A DNA stretch of 64,000 nt from Allocoprobacillus halotolerans (GCF_024399475.1 NZ_CP101620.1:2337608-2401607), one strand, 5' to 3'. Positions 40,516-51,076 are shown, numbered from the stretch's first letter. Program-made: numbers and translations. Notes: generated by a model not told the origin, from the letters alone.

Positions 40516-41205
40516 ACATTTATATCTTGTGCTAATGAAAAATCAGCTTGGCAATGTGAAAGTATGTAAAAATTTGATTAAAAAGGGATTTGTTCAAGTC
40601 AATGGACAATGTATCAAAGATTTTCGTTATCTTGTACAAAAAGATGATGATATTATCGTGAATGGTCAAAAAATAAGCGCATCACCATTTGTTTATTACA
40701 TGATGAATAAACCAGCAGGTTATATTTGTGCTTCGCGTGATGAACATACTCCTTGTTTATTAGATTTCATTGATGAAAAAGATTGTTATTGTGTGGGAAG
40801 GTTGGATAAAGATACAACAGGTTTTATATTGATCACAAATGATAAATCGTTATCAAAAAAACTTTTGTTACCTCAAAATCATGTAGAAAAAATGTATGAA
40901 GTCAAAACAAAATATCCCATAGGATTAGAATATGTTGAAAGCTTTCAAGCAGGAATCATAATTGATCAAAATATTCAATGTTTACCTGCGCATTTAGAAA
41001 TTATAGATGAATATCATTGTCGAGTGACATTGAAAGAAGGCAAGTATCATCAAATAAAAAAATGTTTTTATCCATGTCTAATCAAGTTGTTTCTTTAAAA
41101 CGTATTTCCTTTGCAAATATTTCTTTAGATTCAACTCTTGAATATGGACAATATCGTGCATTAAATGATCAGGAAAAGGATATTTTATCACAGGCTTTAA
41201 GATAG
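40511..41205 (+). CDS. RsuA/RluB-family pseudouridine synthase, frameshifted, possible ATT start
   Basis: Modifies uridine in rRNA. It has an S4 domain (KNLIKKGFVQVNGQCIKD), then MMNKPAGYICASRDEH and the catalytic GRLDKDTTGFILITND. A -1 shift in the A7 run at 41056-41062 is followed by KMFLSMSNQVVSLKRISFAN and a normal tail. No ATG fits the S4 start. In-frame ATT at 40511 overlaps the upstream TAA (ATTAA) and has AAAGGA 10 bases before it; the first in-frame ATG with S4 context (40535) lacks an RBS. Which rRNA position it modifies is not clear. Confidence 0.85.
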
Positions 41206-41256
41206 ACATAAGAAATGAAAATTGATATAATTGTAGCAGAAATTGGAGGAAGAAAT

Positions 41257-42689
41257 ATGACTGTATTAGATACAAATAAACTTATATATCGTTATTTTGA
41301 AGAGATTTCACAAATACCACATGGTTCTTATCATGAAGAAAAATTGGCTGATTATATTGTTGATTTAGCCAAAAAACATCATTTACGTTATCAACGTGAT
41401 GAAATGCATAATGTGATTGTTTTTAAAGAGGCTTCAAAAGGTTATGAAGATCATGAACCTGTGATGTTGCAGGCACATATTGATATGGTGAATGAAAAAA
41501 CAAAGAAAGCGACCATGATTTTGATAATGATCCATTGCAATTATATGTGGAAGATGGTTTTTTACATGCATTTCAAACAACTCTAGGAGCAGATGATGGT
41601 TGTGGTGTTTGCTATATGTTAGCATTACTCACTGATGAAACATTATCACATCCAGCTTTAGAATGTGTATTTACTGTACAAGAAGAAATTGGGCTTTGTG
41701 GGGCAATGGAATTAGACACAAGTTCATTAAAAGCTAAACGTTTGATTAATTTGGATAATGAAGCTGAAGGAGAAACATGTGTTTCATCATCAGGTGGAAA
41801 TGACTTGTTGATTACAAAAGAAATTATGGGTGAAGATAATCAAACACCTGTTTATGTTTTAGAAATCAAGGGATTACTAGGTGGGCATTCTGGAGGATGC
41901 ATTCATTTAGGACGTGGAAATGCCAATAAAATTGCTGGACGTATTTTGTTTCATTTATTAAAAGCAGGTATGGATATTCGTTTAGTTGATATTACTGGAG
42001 GATTAAAAAATAATGCGATTCCTCGTGAATGTACAGTTGCTTTTGCTAGTGTTCAATCTTATGATGAGTTAGCTTATCATATAGGACAAATGGAAGAAAC
42101 AATCAAAAAAGAATTAGAAATCACTGATTCAGGATTCTATGTTGATTTGCATCAAGATGAATGTGATGTCTGTGTGACAGCCAAAGATAGTGAGGCTATG
42201 ATTTCTATCATGTATTTATGTCAAAATGGGATGTTAGAAATGTCACCAGTCATCGAAAAATTACCAACTTTATCATTAAATATGGGTATTATTCGTACAC
42301 ATGAGAATAGTTTTACAATTGATTACTCATTACGTTCTCCAGTAAAAAGTTTACGTGATGAATTAAGTATGCAATTAGAAACGATTGCTCATTTATACGG
42401 GGCTTCTGTTCAAATTTCTAATGAATATCCCGGATGGGATTATGATCCTCATTCACGTTTAAGAGAACAATTTCAAACATTCTATCAACAATATGCACAT
42501 CAACCATTAAAAGAAGTGGCAACACATGGTGGATTAGAAACAGGTGTCTTTAAACAAAAAATTCCTGATTTAGATATTATTACTTATGGTCCAAATATGG
42601 AAAATGTACATACACCTGATGAAAAATTAGATTTAGCGTCTTATTTAAGAAGTTATGAATGTCTTGTGGCATTTTTAGAAACATTATAG
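41257..42689 (+). CDS. pepD: Cytosolic beta-alanyl-dipeptidase (PepD, M20 family), frameshifted
   Basis: Zinc aminoacyl-histidine dipeptidase. Metal ligands lie in MLQAHIDMVNEK and GADDGCGVCYMLALL. The catalytic Glu pair is in FTVQEEIGLCGAMELD, further ligands in NLDNEAEGETCVSSSGG and the late GGLETGVF...YGPNMENVHTPDE. A -1 shift lies in the A6 run at 41495-41500; one more A gives NEKNKESDHDFDNDPLQLYV, the family's HDFxxDP block. ATG 41257 follows GGAGGAAG. Joined length is about 478 residues, the usual size. Confidence 0.93.
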
Positions 42690-42697
42690 AGGTGAAT

Positions 42698-43824
42698 ATG
42701 GATTGTCCAATCAAGAAACAATGTGGTAGTTGTCAATATATTGGAATGGATTATGCTAAACAATTGTTGTTAAAAAAGAAAAATGTCAAAAGTTATTTCC
42801 TCATCTTTATGTTCATGATGTGGCAGGAATGAAAGAGCCTTATTATTATCGTAATAAAGTGATTGTGGCCTTTAATCAAAAATATGAATATGGCCTATAT
42901 GAAGAAACATCCCATCGTATTGTACCAATGAAATCCTGTTTGTTGCATGATGAAGTGACACATCAGGTTTTGTTGCAGATTCAAAAGATATTAAAGAAAT
43001 ATCGTGTTTCCATATATGATGAAAAGAAAAATAAAGGTTTTTTAAAACATGTTTTTATTCGTCGTGCTATTTCAACCAATCAGACACTTGTTGTATTGGT
43101 TGCCAGAGAACCAGTCATGAAAGGCAGTAAAAACTTTTGCCAGGAACTGATTAAAGCATGTCCAACTGTAAAATCTGTTGTTCTTAATATTAATAGTAGA
43201 CAAACGAGTGTTGTTTTATCTAAACAGGAAAAAGTTTTATATGGAAAAGGTTTTATTGTGGATGAATTATGTGGATTGACTTTTAAAATATCAGCACAAT
43301 CTTTTTATCAAGTGAATCATGAACAATGTACTTATTTATATCATAAACTTTTATCTTTGTTAGACTTACATAAAAATGATGTCATTTTAGATACTTATTG
43401 TGGTATTGGTACAATTGGTATGTTTTTAGCTCAATACGTAGATACTGTGATAGGTGTTGAATTAAATAAAGAGGCTTATAAAGATGCTCTTAACAATGCC
43501 AAGATGAATAAGATTGAAAACATTCATTTTGTTAATGATGATGCATCGCATTTTATGCATGAATTATCAAAACAAAAGCAAAAGATAGATTGTGTTGTGA
43601 TGGACCCACCACGTGCTGGGAGTACAAAAACATTTATTGAGGCAATCAAGGTATTACAGCCTCGTCAAGTGATTTATGTATCTTGTGATCCAACTACACA
43701 AGCACGTGATTTAAAGATGTTTGAAAAGATTGGTTATAAAGGAAAAGATGTATATCCTGTTGATATGTTTCCTCACACAAATCATGTGGAGACTTGTATG
43801 TTGCTACAAAGACGAACTATGTAG
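42698..43824 (+). CDS. Second TrmA/RlmD-family RNA (uracil-C5)-methyltransferase, frameshifted
   Basis: A paralogue of 15389-16733 without the N-terminal TRAM domain. It starts MDCPIKKQCGSCQYIGMDYA with the Fe-S cysteines and has RNKVIVAF, ISAQSFYQVNHEQ, LDTYCGIGTIGMFLAQ (SAM site), VVMDPPRAGSTK and VIYVSCDPTTQARDL with the catalytic Cys. A -1 shift is in the A6 run at 42772-42777; one more A gives LLLKKEKCQKLFPHL. Joined length is about 375 residues, so it resembles the shorter RlmC/RlmCD type. Target likely 23S rRNA. Confidence 0.9.
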
Positions 43825-43973
43825 AAATCCTTAATTTTAGGCACTTTTTCAAGCATATCGTCTTTACGAGCGAGGGCGATAAAATCAGAAATAAAGAGAT
43901 AAAAAACTATATCAATGTTTCAGTAGTTGTTGATATAGAGTGTGGGAACACAAACAATTAAATACTAAACTTT

Positions 43974-44003
43974 AGGGGTACTTGTTAAAAAAGTATCCCT
44001 TTT
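43974..44003 (+). terminator. Hairpin in the leader of the adhesin gene
   Basis: AGGGGTACTT and AAGTATCCCT (one G-T) pair around GTTAAAA, followed by T3. Similar hairpins precede genes in Tn916-like elements. The whole 43825-44067 stretch holds only this and a weaker repeat ATATCAA/TTGATAT. Confidence 0.55.
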
Positions 44004-44067
44004 CAATGTAAAACGTTCAGAAATGAGCGTCTATTTTTTTACCCAAAATGAAAGGAGCATTAGATTT

Positions 44068-45263
44068 ATGAAAAAGATGTTAAAACGATTGTGTACGGGC
44101 TTCTTAGCTCTTGCAACTGTCGTTACTGCTTTACTGAGGACACCCGTTCATGCAGAAAGCAAGCAATACTGGACGGAGTCAAAAGAGCGTGTCGGTATCG
44201 TTGAAAAAGTAATGAATGACGGTTCGATTGGTTCTACTTTTAACGAGGGACATTTGACCGTTGAGGGCGAGGACGCTTACTGTATCGACATTAATACAGA
44301 TTTTAGGAACGGCTACAAGACCAGAGCTGACGCAAGCACCCGTATGAGTGCCGACCAGATAAGCGACGTTGCGCTATCTATCGAATATGTAAAACAGTAC
44401 ACAGACAGCCACAGCGGAATAAGCAACAATCACGCCTACCTTTTAAGACAGCTTGTTGTCTGGCAGAGATTGAGCGTACATCTTGGCTGGCAATGTGATA
44501 ACGTGCGAGCTTCTTATGATGAAATTCCAAAGGCAACGCAGGACGAAGTTTTCTCTGGTGCGAAAGCCTTTGTCAAAGAAAATAAAGGACGCTATGAATG
44601 TGGCGGTTATATCTACTCTGGCGAGGGGCAGGAATTGGGACAATTCTGGGCAAAGCTGAATGTCGGAAATGCGAAACTTAAAAGGTTTCCAGTAATACAA
44701 GCATTACAGACGGTAACGGGAATTACTCTATTGCTGGTGCAACCTATGGTGTCTTTTCTGATAAGGACTGCACGAAACAGCTTGCCACCCTTACGACTGA
44801 TGAAAACGGAAATACAGATGTTGTAGAGGTAAAAGCAGGAACAGTCTATATCAAGGAACTATCCGCACCAGCAGGATATAAAGTGGATAAAACAGTTTAT
44901 CCATTAACAATCATAGCTGGCGAAACAGCAACTTTGAATGTATCTGATACACCAAAGGTAATAGACACTTTGATTGAACTTTTCAAGATTGATATGGAAA
45001 CACAGAAAGACAATCCGCAGGGGAACGCTTCTTTAGCAGGAGTAGAATTTACATGGAAGTATTATGCAGGCTTCTACAAGAAAGACAATCTCCCTGATGA
45101 AGCTACTCGTACATGGGTTACAAAAACAATCGCTGAAACAGACAGCAATGGGAGAACCCACTACATCACAAAATTAGCGGACGCATACAAGGTGTTAAAC
45201 CGAAAACTTTACAAAATCAATTTAGATGAAAAACCGCAGATTAATATAATCAAAAGGATATAA
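44068..45263 (+). pseudogene. Thioester-domain adhesin/Cna-B surface protein, truncated and frameshifted
   Basis: Begins with a signal peptide (MKKMLKRLCTGFLALATVVT ... HAES). A thioester domain follows: Cys in EDAYCIDINTDF and Gln in LLRQLVVWQRLS, which in Gram-positive adhesins form a covalent host-binding bond. Next come Cna-B/SpaA-like repeats (GATYGVFSDKDCTKQL, VYIKELSAPAGYKVDKTVYP, GVEFTWKYYAGFYKK). A -1 shift at A4 44680-44683 splits it. The protein breaks off at about 45210 (HYITKLADAYKV) and continues into unrelated sequence, so the anchor is lost. G+C is well above its surroundings. ATG 44068 has AAAGGAG upstream. Confidence 0.8.
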
Positions 45264-45498
45264 GATTTGCCGTTAGAAACCGCAGTTCTCAAAATATGCT
45301 AAAACCAACACTCTGAAACAGAGAGTGGAACGCCATACCTGTGAACTTTGTAGAAAGGATTGCAGAAATCTAGAAATCCATCAAGTAAAGAAACTAAAGG
45401 ACTTAAAGGGCAATGCGGAGTGGGTACTCCTTATGCGCAAAAGGAGACGGAAAACTCTTGTGGTATGCCCCGAATGTCATAAACTGATTCATTCTTAA
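45264..45498 (+). pseudogene. Group II intron-encoded protein, C-terminal HNH fragment
   Basis: A frame reading KTNTLKQRVERHTCELC ... VVCPECHKLIHS stop is the end of a group II intron reverse transcriptase/maturase. Its HNH endonuclease has CxxC...CxxC and HKLIH. The reverse-transcriptase domain and the intron's 5' half are gone; an in-frame stop lies at the left edge. The fragment joins the adhesin frame directly, pointing to a deletion. Confidence 0.75.
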
Positions 45499-45605
45499 TA
45501 CCGCAAATATAATAAGCGGAAAGCCGTATACATCGAGAGGTGTACGTGTGATTTGGGAGGAAGGGGATGCAAGTCCTGCAAAGGATGAGCTGAACCTTAC
45601 CTCAT
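45499..45605 (+). ncRNA. 3' end of a group II intron (domains V and VI)
   Basis: AGCCGTAT...ATCGAGAGG...TGTACGTGTG at 45522-45551 has the domain V layout: AGC triad at 45522-45524, two short helices and a GA-rich tetraloop-like end. Domain VI and the intron end follow, and the VirD4 frame resumes at about 45606. Without the 5' domains it cannot splice. Confidence 0.65.
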
Positions 45606-45932
45606 GATAGTACTTTGTTTTTAGGTGGTAAAGAAAAAACTACACTTAAAGAATTATCAGAAACACTAGGGAAAGAAACGATTGATTTATATAACACTTC
45701 TGAAACAAGATCGAATGCTAATAGCTATGGATTGAATTATCAAAAGACAGGTAAGGACTTGATGAGCCAAGATGAAATCACAGTTATGGATGGAAGCAAA
45801 TGTATCTTTCAGCTAAGAGGAGTTAGACCGTTTTTATCCGAGAAGTTTGATATGACTAAGCATAAGAATTACAAGCTACTTGAAGATTTTGATAATAAAA
45901 ATGCTTTTAATATCGAAGATTATATAAGTTGA
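45606..45932 (+). pseudogene. VirD4/TraG-type coupling protein, C-terminal fragment
   Basis: Last ~108 residues of a conjugative coupling ATPase. DSTLFLGGKEKTTLKELSETLG is the well-conserved late block (location only), followed by GRDLMSQDEITVMDG-like sequence (here GKDLMSQDEITVMDG) and GVRPFLSEKFDMTKHKNY. The ATPase core is absent. The intron 3' end lies immediately before it, so the intron had inserted in this gene and a deletion then removed the upstream part. Confidence 0.8.
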
Positions 45933-46079
45933 AAAGCTAAATAAGAATAGTATTGTTACTAGGCTGTAATAAAAGTATGTAATAAAGATTTTTATGCTTT
46001 CATAATTTGTCTGTTTGAAGTTTTATAATCCATAAAATTTATAATTTCTTTTATAACTAAACTTTTAGGAGGAATTATA

Positions 46080-46712
46080 ATGAAAAAATATGCTTATATT
46101 CGTGTTTCAAGTAAAGATCAAAATATTGCAAGACAAGTAGAGGCAATGGAAGGTATAGGTATTTTAGAACAGAATATGTTCATAGATAAGCAATCTGGTA
46201 AAAATTTTTATCGTGAACAATATCAATTATTATTAAAACAATTACAACCAGGTGATGAACTTTATATTAAATCAATTGACCGTTTGGGGCGAGATTATGA
46301 TGATATACAAGAACAGTGGCGTTATCTCACAAAAAAGATTAACATTGACATTATCGTATTAGATTTTCCGCTTTTAGATACTAGAAATCAAGTAAATGGG
46401 ATTACAGGGAAATTTATTGCAGATTTAGTTTTACAGATACTCTCTTATGTGGCGCAGATAGAACGAGAAAATACTAAACAGCGACAATCAGAAGGTATAC
46501 GGATTGCTAAAGAAAAAGGAATCAAATTTGGAAGACCGCCTATACCTATTCCAAAAGAATTTGAAGAAATCTATAAATTATGGAAAGTAAATAAAATTAG
46601 TAAACGCAAGGCAGCAAAGATGTTAAATACAAATCATAATACTTTTTCTAATTGGATAAAGAGATATGAAAAAAATGATGAAACTACTAGGCTTTCGTGC
46701 AATAAAAAGTAG
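46080..46712 (+). CDS. Small serine recombinase (resolvase/invertase)
   Basis: 210 residues and intact. The N-terminal catalytic domain has YAYIRVSSKDQNIARQ (nucleophilic Ser), DRLGRDYDDI and a long E helix (IERENTKQRQSEGIRIAKEKG). The C-terminal HTH (KISKRKAAKMLNTNHNTFSN) binds the crossover site. It is of resolvase/invertase size rather than a large integrase, so it probably resolves or inverts DNA. A strong AGGAGG precedes the ATG. Base composition is like the host, so it may be a separate insertion within the element. Confidence 0.92.
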   Translation: MKKYAYIRVSSKDQNIARQVEAMEGIGILEQNMFIDKQSGKNFYREQYQLLLKQLQPGDELYIKSIDRLGRDYDDIQEQWRYLTKKINIDIIVLDFPLLDTRNQVNGITGKFIADLVLQILSYVAQIERENTKQRQSEGIRIAKEKGIKFGRPPIPIPKEFEEIYKLWKVNKISKRKAAKMLNTNHNTFSNWIKRYEKNDETTRLSCNKK

Positions 46713-46733
46713 ACATTTTATTCCATTAAAATG

Positions 46734-46776
46734 AGAAGTTTTTCTAAATGGAATAGCCATAAAACTTCTATTTTTC
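46734..46776 (+). terminator. Terminator after the recombinase
   Basis: AGAAGTTTT (46734-46742) pairs with AAAACTTCT (46761-46769), followed by T5. Confidence 0.65.
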
Positions 46777-46929
46777 TTTATATTTTAAGCAGTAAAATAC
46801 AAAAACATTTCATATTATCTCAATTCTTGATTTTATCACTACTGGTAACAAAAGTCTGCTTTTCTTACCATTTCATGTATCTCTTAACATACATTCGGTT
46901 CAAAAGATAGATAGAAGGAGGGAATAAGA

Positions 46930-49808
46930 ATGAGCCTAACAAAGAGAGTGACTACATGGTTTCTTACGTTGGTTATGGCACTGGGATTGGTACCACAGAC
47001 TGTATTTGCAGAAGAAACAGACGCTTCTTCATTTCAAACTTCTTCGCTTCAATATGAAGTCTTACAAGAAGTAAATGAAGATAAAACAGAAGCAACAATC
47101 TCTATAAAATTTACAGAAACAGAAACGATTCAGTTAGAAAAAGAAACATTACCAGATGGCACTGAAAAAGTAGAGGATTTATCGAGCGTTACTTATGTAG
47201 TAACTGAAAATGGAAACTATGATTTCAAGGTGAATTATTCGCTAGAAGGAACGCCAAAGGAAGAAACAATTCCTGTTGAGGTATCTAGATTAGAAGAAAA
47301 AGGCAATATTGCTTCTAATGAAAATAATGAAGATCCAAAGCAAAAAACAGACAGTAAAAATTCTAATGAAGTAAGTCCTAAAAATGTAAAGCATATACAT
47401 TTAAATAGTCATGATGGAAATGATCAAAATGATGGACTTACAGAAGAATCGAGTGTTAAAACATTTGCAAAAGCGAAATCGTTAATTCAAGATGGAGATA
47501 TTATTTTACTTGATAGTTATGTAGAGGTCACTAATGATGAAACATGGACTTTGTCAGAATTTCCAAATTCTAAATTGCAAAGAAACGCAGGTGGAGATAT
47601 GATAGTAGTCAATCCAAAGGCTACTTTAACTCTGCAAAATATTGTAATAGATGGAACACATTATAGCGATGAATCCGTAGATATTCATTCAATTGTTAAG
47701 TTAGGTAAACTAGCAGGAAATGAAGCAGATGGTTCAAATTTAATTTTGCAATCTGGTGCTATCTTGGAAAACAATTGTAACAATAGAGGCATGGGTGGAG
47801 CTGTTAGTGGTTTTAGTTATGATACAATCACAATGGAAGACGGAGCTATTATTCGAAATAATGGTACTTTAGATAAGACTGCTCAATTCGGTGGTGCGAT
47901 ACATTTAGAAAATCATGGTACATTTACAATGAATGGTGGATTAATCAAAAATAATCATGCTGTTCGTGGCGGTGGGGTATGTTTAATTGCCTCATCAATG
48001 GTTATGAATGATGGAAAGATTATAAACAATTCTGCAAATAGTAAAGATAGTTATGCAGGTCATTATGGTGGTGGAATTTATGTTGCGAATTTCCAAGATT
48101 GGCCGGCTGTAGGAGGAGATTACTCTCGTGAAATTGCAGGAAAAGCAAGTTTTACAATGAATGGTGGTACAATCTCAGGAAATGAAGCAACTTATCGTGG
48201 TTCTAACAGAGATAAGGGATTAGGTGGTGCTATTGCAACTTATCCGGCTTTTTATGCACAATATGAAAAGGAGCCTGCTATTACTATTACCATTAATAAA
48301 GGTGATATTACCCAAAATAAAGCAATCAATGGTGGTGCAATTTCTGCATACTTTGAAGCTACAGATGTAATACTTTCAAATACAAACATTTCTAACAACG
48401 AAGCGAAATCTCAAGGTGGAGCTATTTACGGAGTGTTTAATTCAAAAATAAATCTAGAAAATACTGTTATTTCACAAAACAAAGCATCAATAGGTGCAGG
48501 AGTATATTTACATTCTTCAGAAATGCAGATGAATTCTGGAGAATTGAAAGAAAATACGGCTACTTCAGCAGGTGGTGGTATCTACATTGATGCTAGTTCT
48601 TGGAATAATAAAACTGCAAAATGTACGATACTAGGTGGTACAGTTAGTGGAAATAAAGCTAAGGCAGGTAAAGGTAGTGATGGTATCTATCAAAATAGTA
48701 AATTAAATATCGGTGAAAAAGCCTTAATTGATAAAAATAACGATGTATATCTTCCAAGCAATCGTGTAATTGATGTTATAAAACCATTAGAGAATATCAC
48801 GCAAGAAAATAGTGTTTCTATCACAAGTAAAGATTGCGTTGTAGAAGATGAACAAACAAAAGGAACTCGTTTAGTTAATTATTATGATGAAGCTGGTGGA
48901 ATAAAAGCTGCTGAAAATGCTGAATATCAACAATTATATATTCCAAGTAATTATATGCAAGAAGGTTTAGTTATTGGTAAGAGCCAAGCAACCGATCAAT
49001 TAAATTACATGACTTATATACAAAAGGAAAAATATCCTGTTGTTTATGAGTTTATCAATGGAACAGATGAACAAAAACTTCCAAAAAAGTAACTGATTTA
49101 CTTCCTACAGACGATAAGAAATATCTTGAGGGAGTAACAATCAGTGTAATTCAACCAAATAAAACAGAAGTTATTGTATCAGATGGCGTTTGGTTATTTA
49201 AGGGATATGATGCTAACAATAAATTATCAAGTGCAGACAATCTAAACGAAGATGGATATATCCAGTTTACAGGAACATGGGAATTTAAGAAAAACGCAAG
49301 TATTATCAATCAAATTCCAGTTATTAACGCAGAAGATAAAACGATATATGTTGGAGATGAATTTGATCCATTAAAGGATGTCACTGCGACAGATAAGGAA
49401 GATGGAAATATTACATTGACAATTGAAAATGTCATCAAAAATGAAGTAGACAATACGAAAGTCGGTGTTTATGAAGTCACATATAAAGTGACGGATAGCC
49501 AAGGTGCTTCTACAGTTAAAACAATCAAAGTTACAGTAAAAGCCAAAAATGGACCAGTAGTTCCAAGCGAACCTAATAAACCTAATACACCAAATGATTC
49601 AAATAAGCCAATTATTGTACCAGACACATCAATAAATGATAAAAATTCTCAAACAGGAGATAGTACAAACATGACACTTTGGTCATTACTATTCATCGCT
49701 TCTAGTGTTGGTTTAGTTGGTATATATCGTAAAAAAGAAAAACGGATCAATAAATTTCTCAAAGCTAGGAGGAATGATTTATGGAACGAGATATTTTCGA
49801 AGACATGA
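46930..49808 (+). CDS. Large beta-helix surface protein with sortase-type anchor, frameshifted
   Basis: Signal peptide MSLTKRVTTWFLTLVMALGL to about residue 28. A right-handed beta-helix with many GGAI/GGGIY and NNxA repeats follows (about residues 150-600), like Pmp-type adhesins. After the shift come two Ig-like modules, the second of DUF5011 type (AEDKTIYVGDEFDPLKDVTA), a P/N-rich wall spacer and the anchor NSQTGDSTNMTLW with a hydrophobic stretch and RKK tail. The shift is -1 at A6 49083-49088. A second is likely at A6 49731-49736: one more A would end the protein as YRKKRKTDQ at TAA 49751. No sortase is in the window. ATG 46930 has GGAGGG upstream. Confidence 0.85.
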
Positions 49809-49985
49809 GAGCTAAAGTTAGTTGTATGTAATATTTCGGATTTATCATCTTCAAAAGACCAAGTGTAAAAAGAACTATTTAATTTATCGTTAGATCAATA
49901 TTCAGAAAAACAAGTCTTTTGTGAATATGTTTATGGTAAAAATAATTTAGTTTATAAGTCTTTAAAAGATAAAACAAATAAATAA
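49781..49985 (+). pseudogene. Small ICE cargo protein (DUF6103/DUF6329-like), decayed
   Basis: ATG 49781 follows a strong AGGAGG and reads MERDIFEDMRAKVSCM, then stops. One base out of frame it continues ISDLSSSKDQV, meets a TAA, and goes on KELFNLSLDQYSEKQVF. Two lesions, one of them a plain stop codon not at a base run, show true decay. Small proteins with this opening sit before prgI in related elements. Confidence 0.55.
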
Positions 49986-50113
49986 ATTATTATATTGGTA
50001 GCACATATAACGATGTCAACGATATGATAAACATAGTTTTAAGGGTAGTAATCAAACATGAGAACTGCCCTTTTTTCGTATTCAAAGAGATTGAAGGTAA
50101 TGGGAGATAGACT

Positions 50114-50524
50114 ATGAACGATGGTTATGTTCCAATTCCCAAAGATTTAAAAAAGGTAAAAACAAAGGTCGCATTTAATCTTACTAGAAGGCAGCTTATA
50201 GGATTTACACTTGCAGTATTTGTTGGAATACCAGTGTATTTATTTATGAGAAAGTTTGTGCCTAATGATATCGCTATCTTCTTTCTCATCATTTCAACAC
50301 TTTCTATCTTCTTTGTAACTTTATTTGAAAAAGATGGACTTACCTTTGAAAAGTATTTTAAATACATCTATTTGCACAAGTTTTATCAGCCACCAACAAG
50401 GGTGAGAAAGGAGGTTTGCCTTGAACAGAAAAAGAGAAATGCAAAAGCAGAAGCCAGAAGAAAATCAAAAGATACTAAAGGAAAACAAAAAGCATTTAAA
50501 GAAGGAAAAGAAACCAAAGATTAA
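50114..50524 (+). CDS. PrgI-family conjugation membrane protein
   Basis: 136 residues. It begins YVPIPKDLKKVKTKVAFNLT, the standard PrgI opening, followed by two membrane helices (about 28-45 and 52-72) and a basic tail. PrgI is a small inner-membrane part of Gram-positive type IV secretion (VirB3-like) and always precedes VirB4. Its tail overlaps the VirB4 start by 104 bases in another frame, as in related elements. It appears intact but has lost its partners. Confidence 0.85.
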   Translation: MNDGYVPIPKDLKKVKTKVAFNLTRRQLIGFTLAVFVGIPVYLFMRKFVPNDIAIFFLIISTLSIFFVTLFEKDGLTFEKYFKYIYLHKFYQPPTRVRKEVCLEQKKRNAKAEARRKSKDTKGKQKAFKEGKETKD

Positions 50525-50825
50525 TCATGGCTCACTATTAGATTTAATATTAAAAACAGAGCCTAAAAAATATACAGTTGAAGATACAAGTCCCTATCTT
50601 AGAATGTTAAAAAGTGGTGTTTGTCAGCTAGATGAAAAGTACTTTAATAAATGTATCTTATTTCAAGATATTAATTATCAACTTGCAGTAAAAGAAGATA
50701 AAGATTTGATTTTCAATCAGTTTGCTAATTTCTTAAATTCATTTGATCCAAGTGTTGATGTAGAGTTTTCATACATTAATCAGCTGGGAAGAAATAGTGT
50801 TCATAATTTTATTGCGCAGTTATAA
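50421..50825 (+). pseudogene. VirB4-like conjugation ATPase, N-terminal fragment
   Basis: Starts at TTG 50421 with GGAGG upstream. After a basic segment it reads SPYLRMLKSGVCQLDEKYFN and CILFQDINYQLAVKEDKD, the conserved N-terminal domain of VirB4/TraE of these elements. It ends after 134 residues; a full protein has about 800, with Walker motifs that are missing here. The last residues (RNSVHNFIAQL) no longer resemble the family, so the deletion joint is near 50790. Confidence 0.8.
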
Positions 50826-50849
50826 TTGACTTTAATAAAGAGGTTTGCT

Positions 50850-51076
50850 AGAATATAATAGACGTTGATAAGGAGGAGTACATTTTGTATTCTTATAGAG
50901 AGTCTCTGGTAGGTGGAAAGGGATAGAAGAAGAAATGGAAGGTAGCCTTGGAGTTTGTTTTCTGAACATGAAAGTAGGTAAACACGTAGAACTGCGTTAA
51001 AGTTTTGAGGTATACGGTTAGTATATAAATTAAGGTGGTACCACGAACATTCGTCCTTATGCGAGTGTTCTTTTTT
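50850..51076 (+). promoter_or_regulatory. T-box leader, valine specifier
   Basis: T-box AAGGTGGTACCACG at 51032-51045. Terminator GAACATTCG/CGAGTGTTC at 51045-51070 with T6. Stem I contains GGTAGGTGGAAAGGG. Aligned with the tyrS leader by the shared CTTGGAG context, the specifier is GTA at 50942-50944, a valine codon. A TATAAT box lies near 50857, right beside the end of the conjugative element. It governs the next two genes including valS. Confidence 0.88.

Larger units (their letters stand above)
43825..50826 (+). mobile_element. Remnant of a Tn916/Tn1549-type integrative conjugative element
   Basis: Between an rRNA methyltransferase and the valS T-box lie, in the order common in such elements, a thioester/Cna-B adhesin, VirD4, a surface protein, a small DUF protein, PrgI and VirB4. 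VirD4 has lost its front, VirB4 its back, and relaxase, integrase and VirB6 are missing. Bases 44070-45500 are clearly richer in G+C than the rest of the window, marking foreign DNA. No flanking direct repeat is evident. Coordinates are the flanking gene limits, not proven ends. Confidence 0.8.

Noticed and set aside
45264-45605. Functional group II intron
   Set aside because: The 5' domains and the reverse transcriptase domain are missing, so it can neither splice nor move.
46080-46712. The serine recombinase as integrase of the conjugative element
   Set aside because: At 210 residues it is of the resolvase/invertase type; large serine integrases are about twice as long, and the gene lies inside the element rather than at its end.
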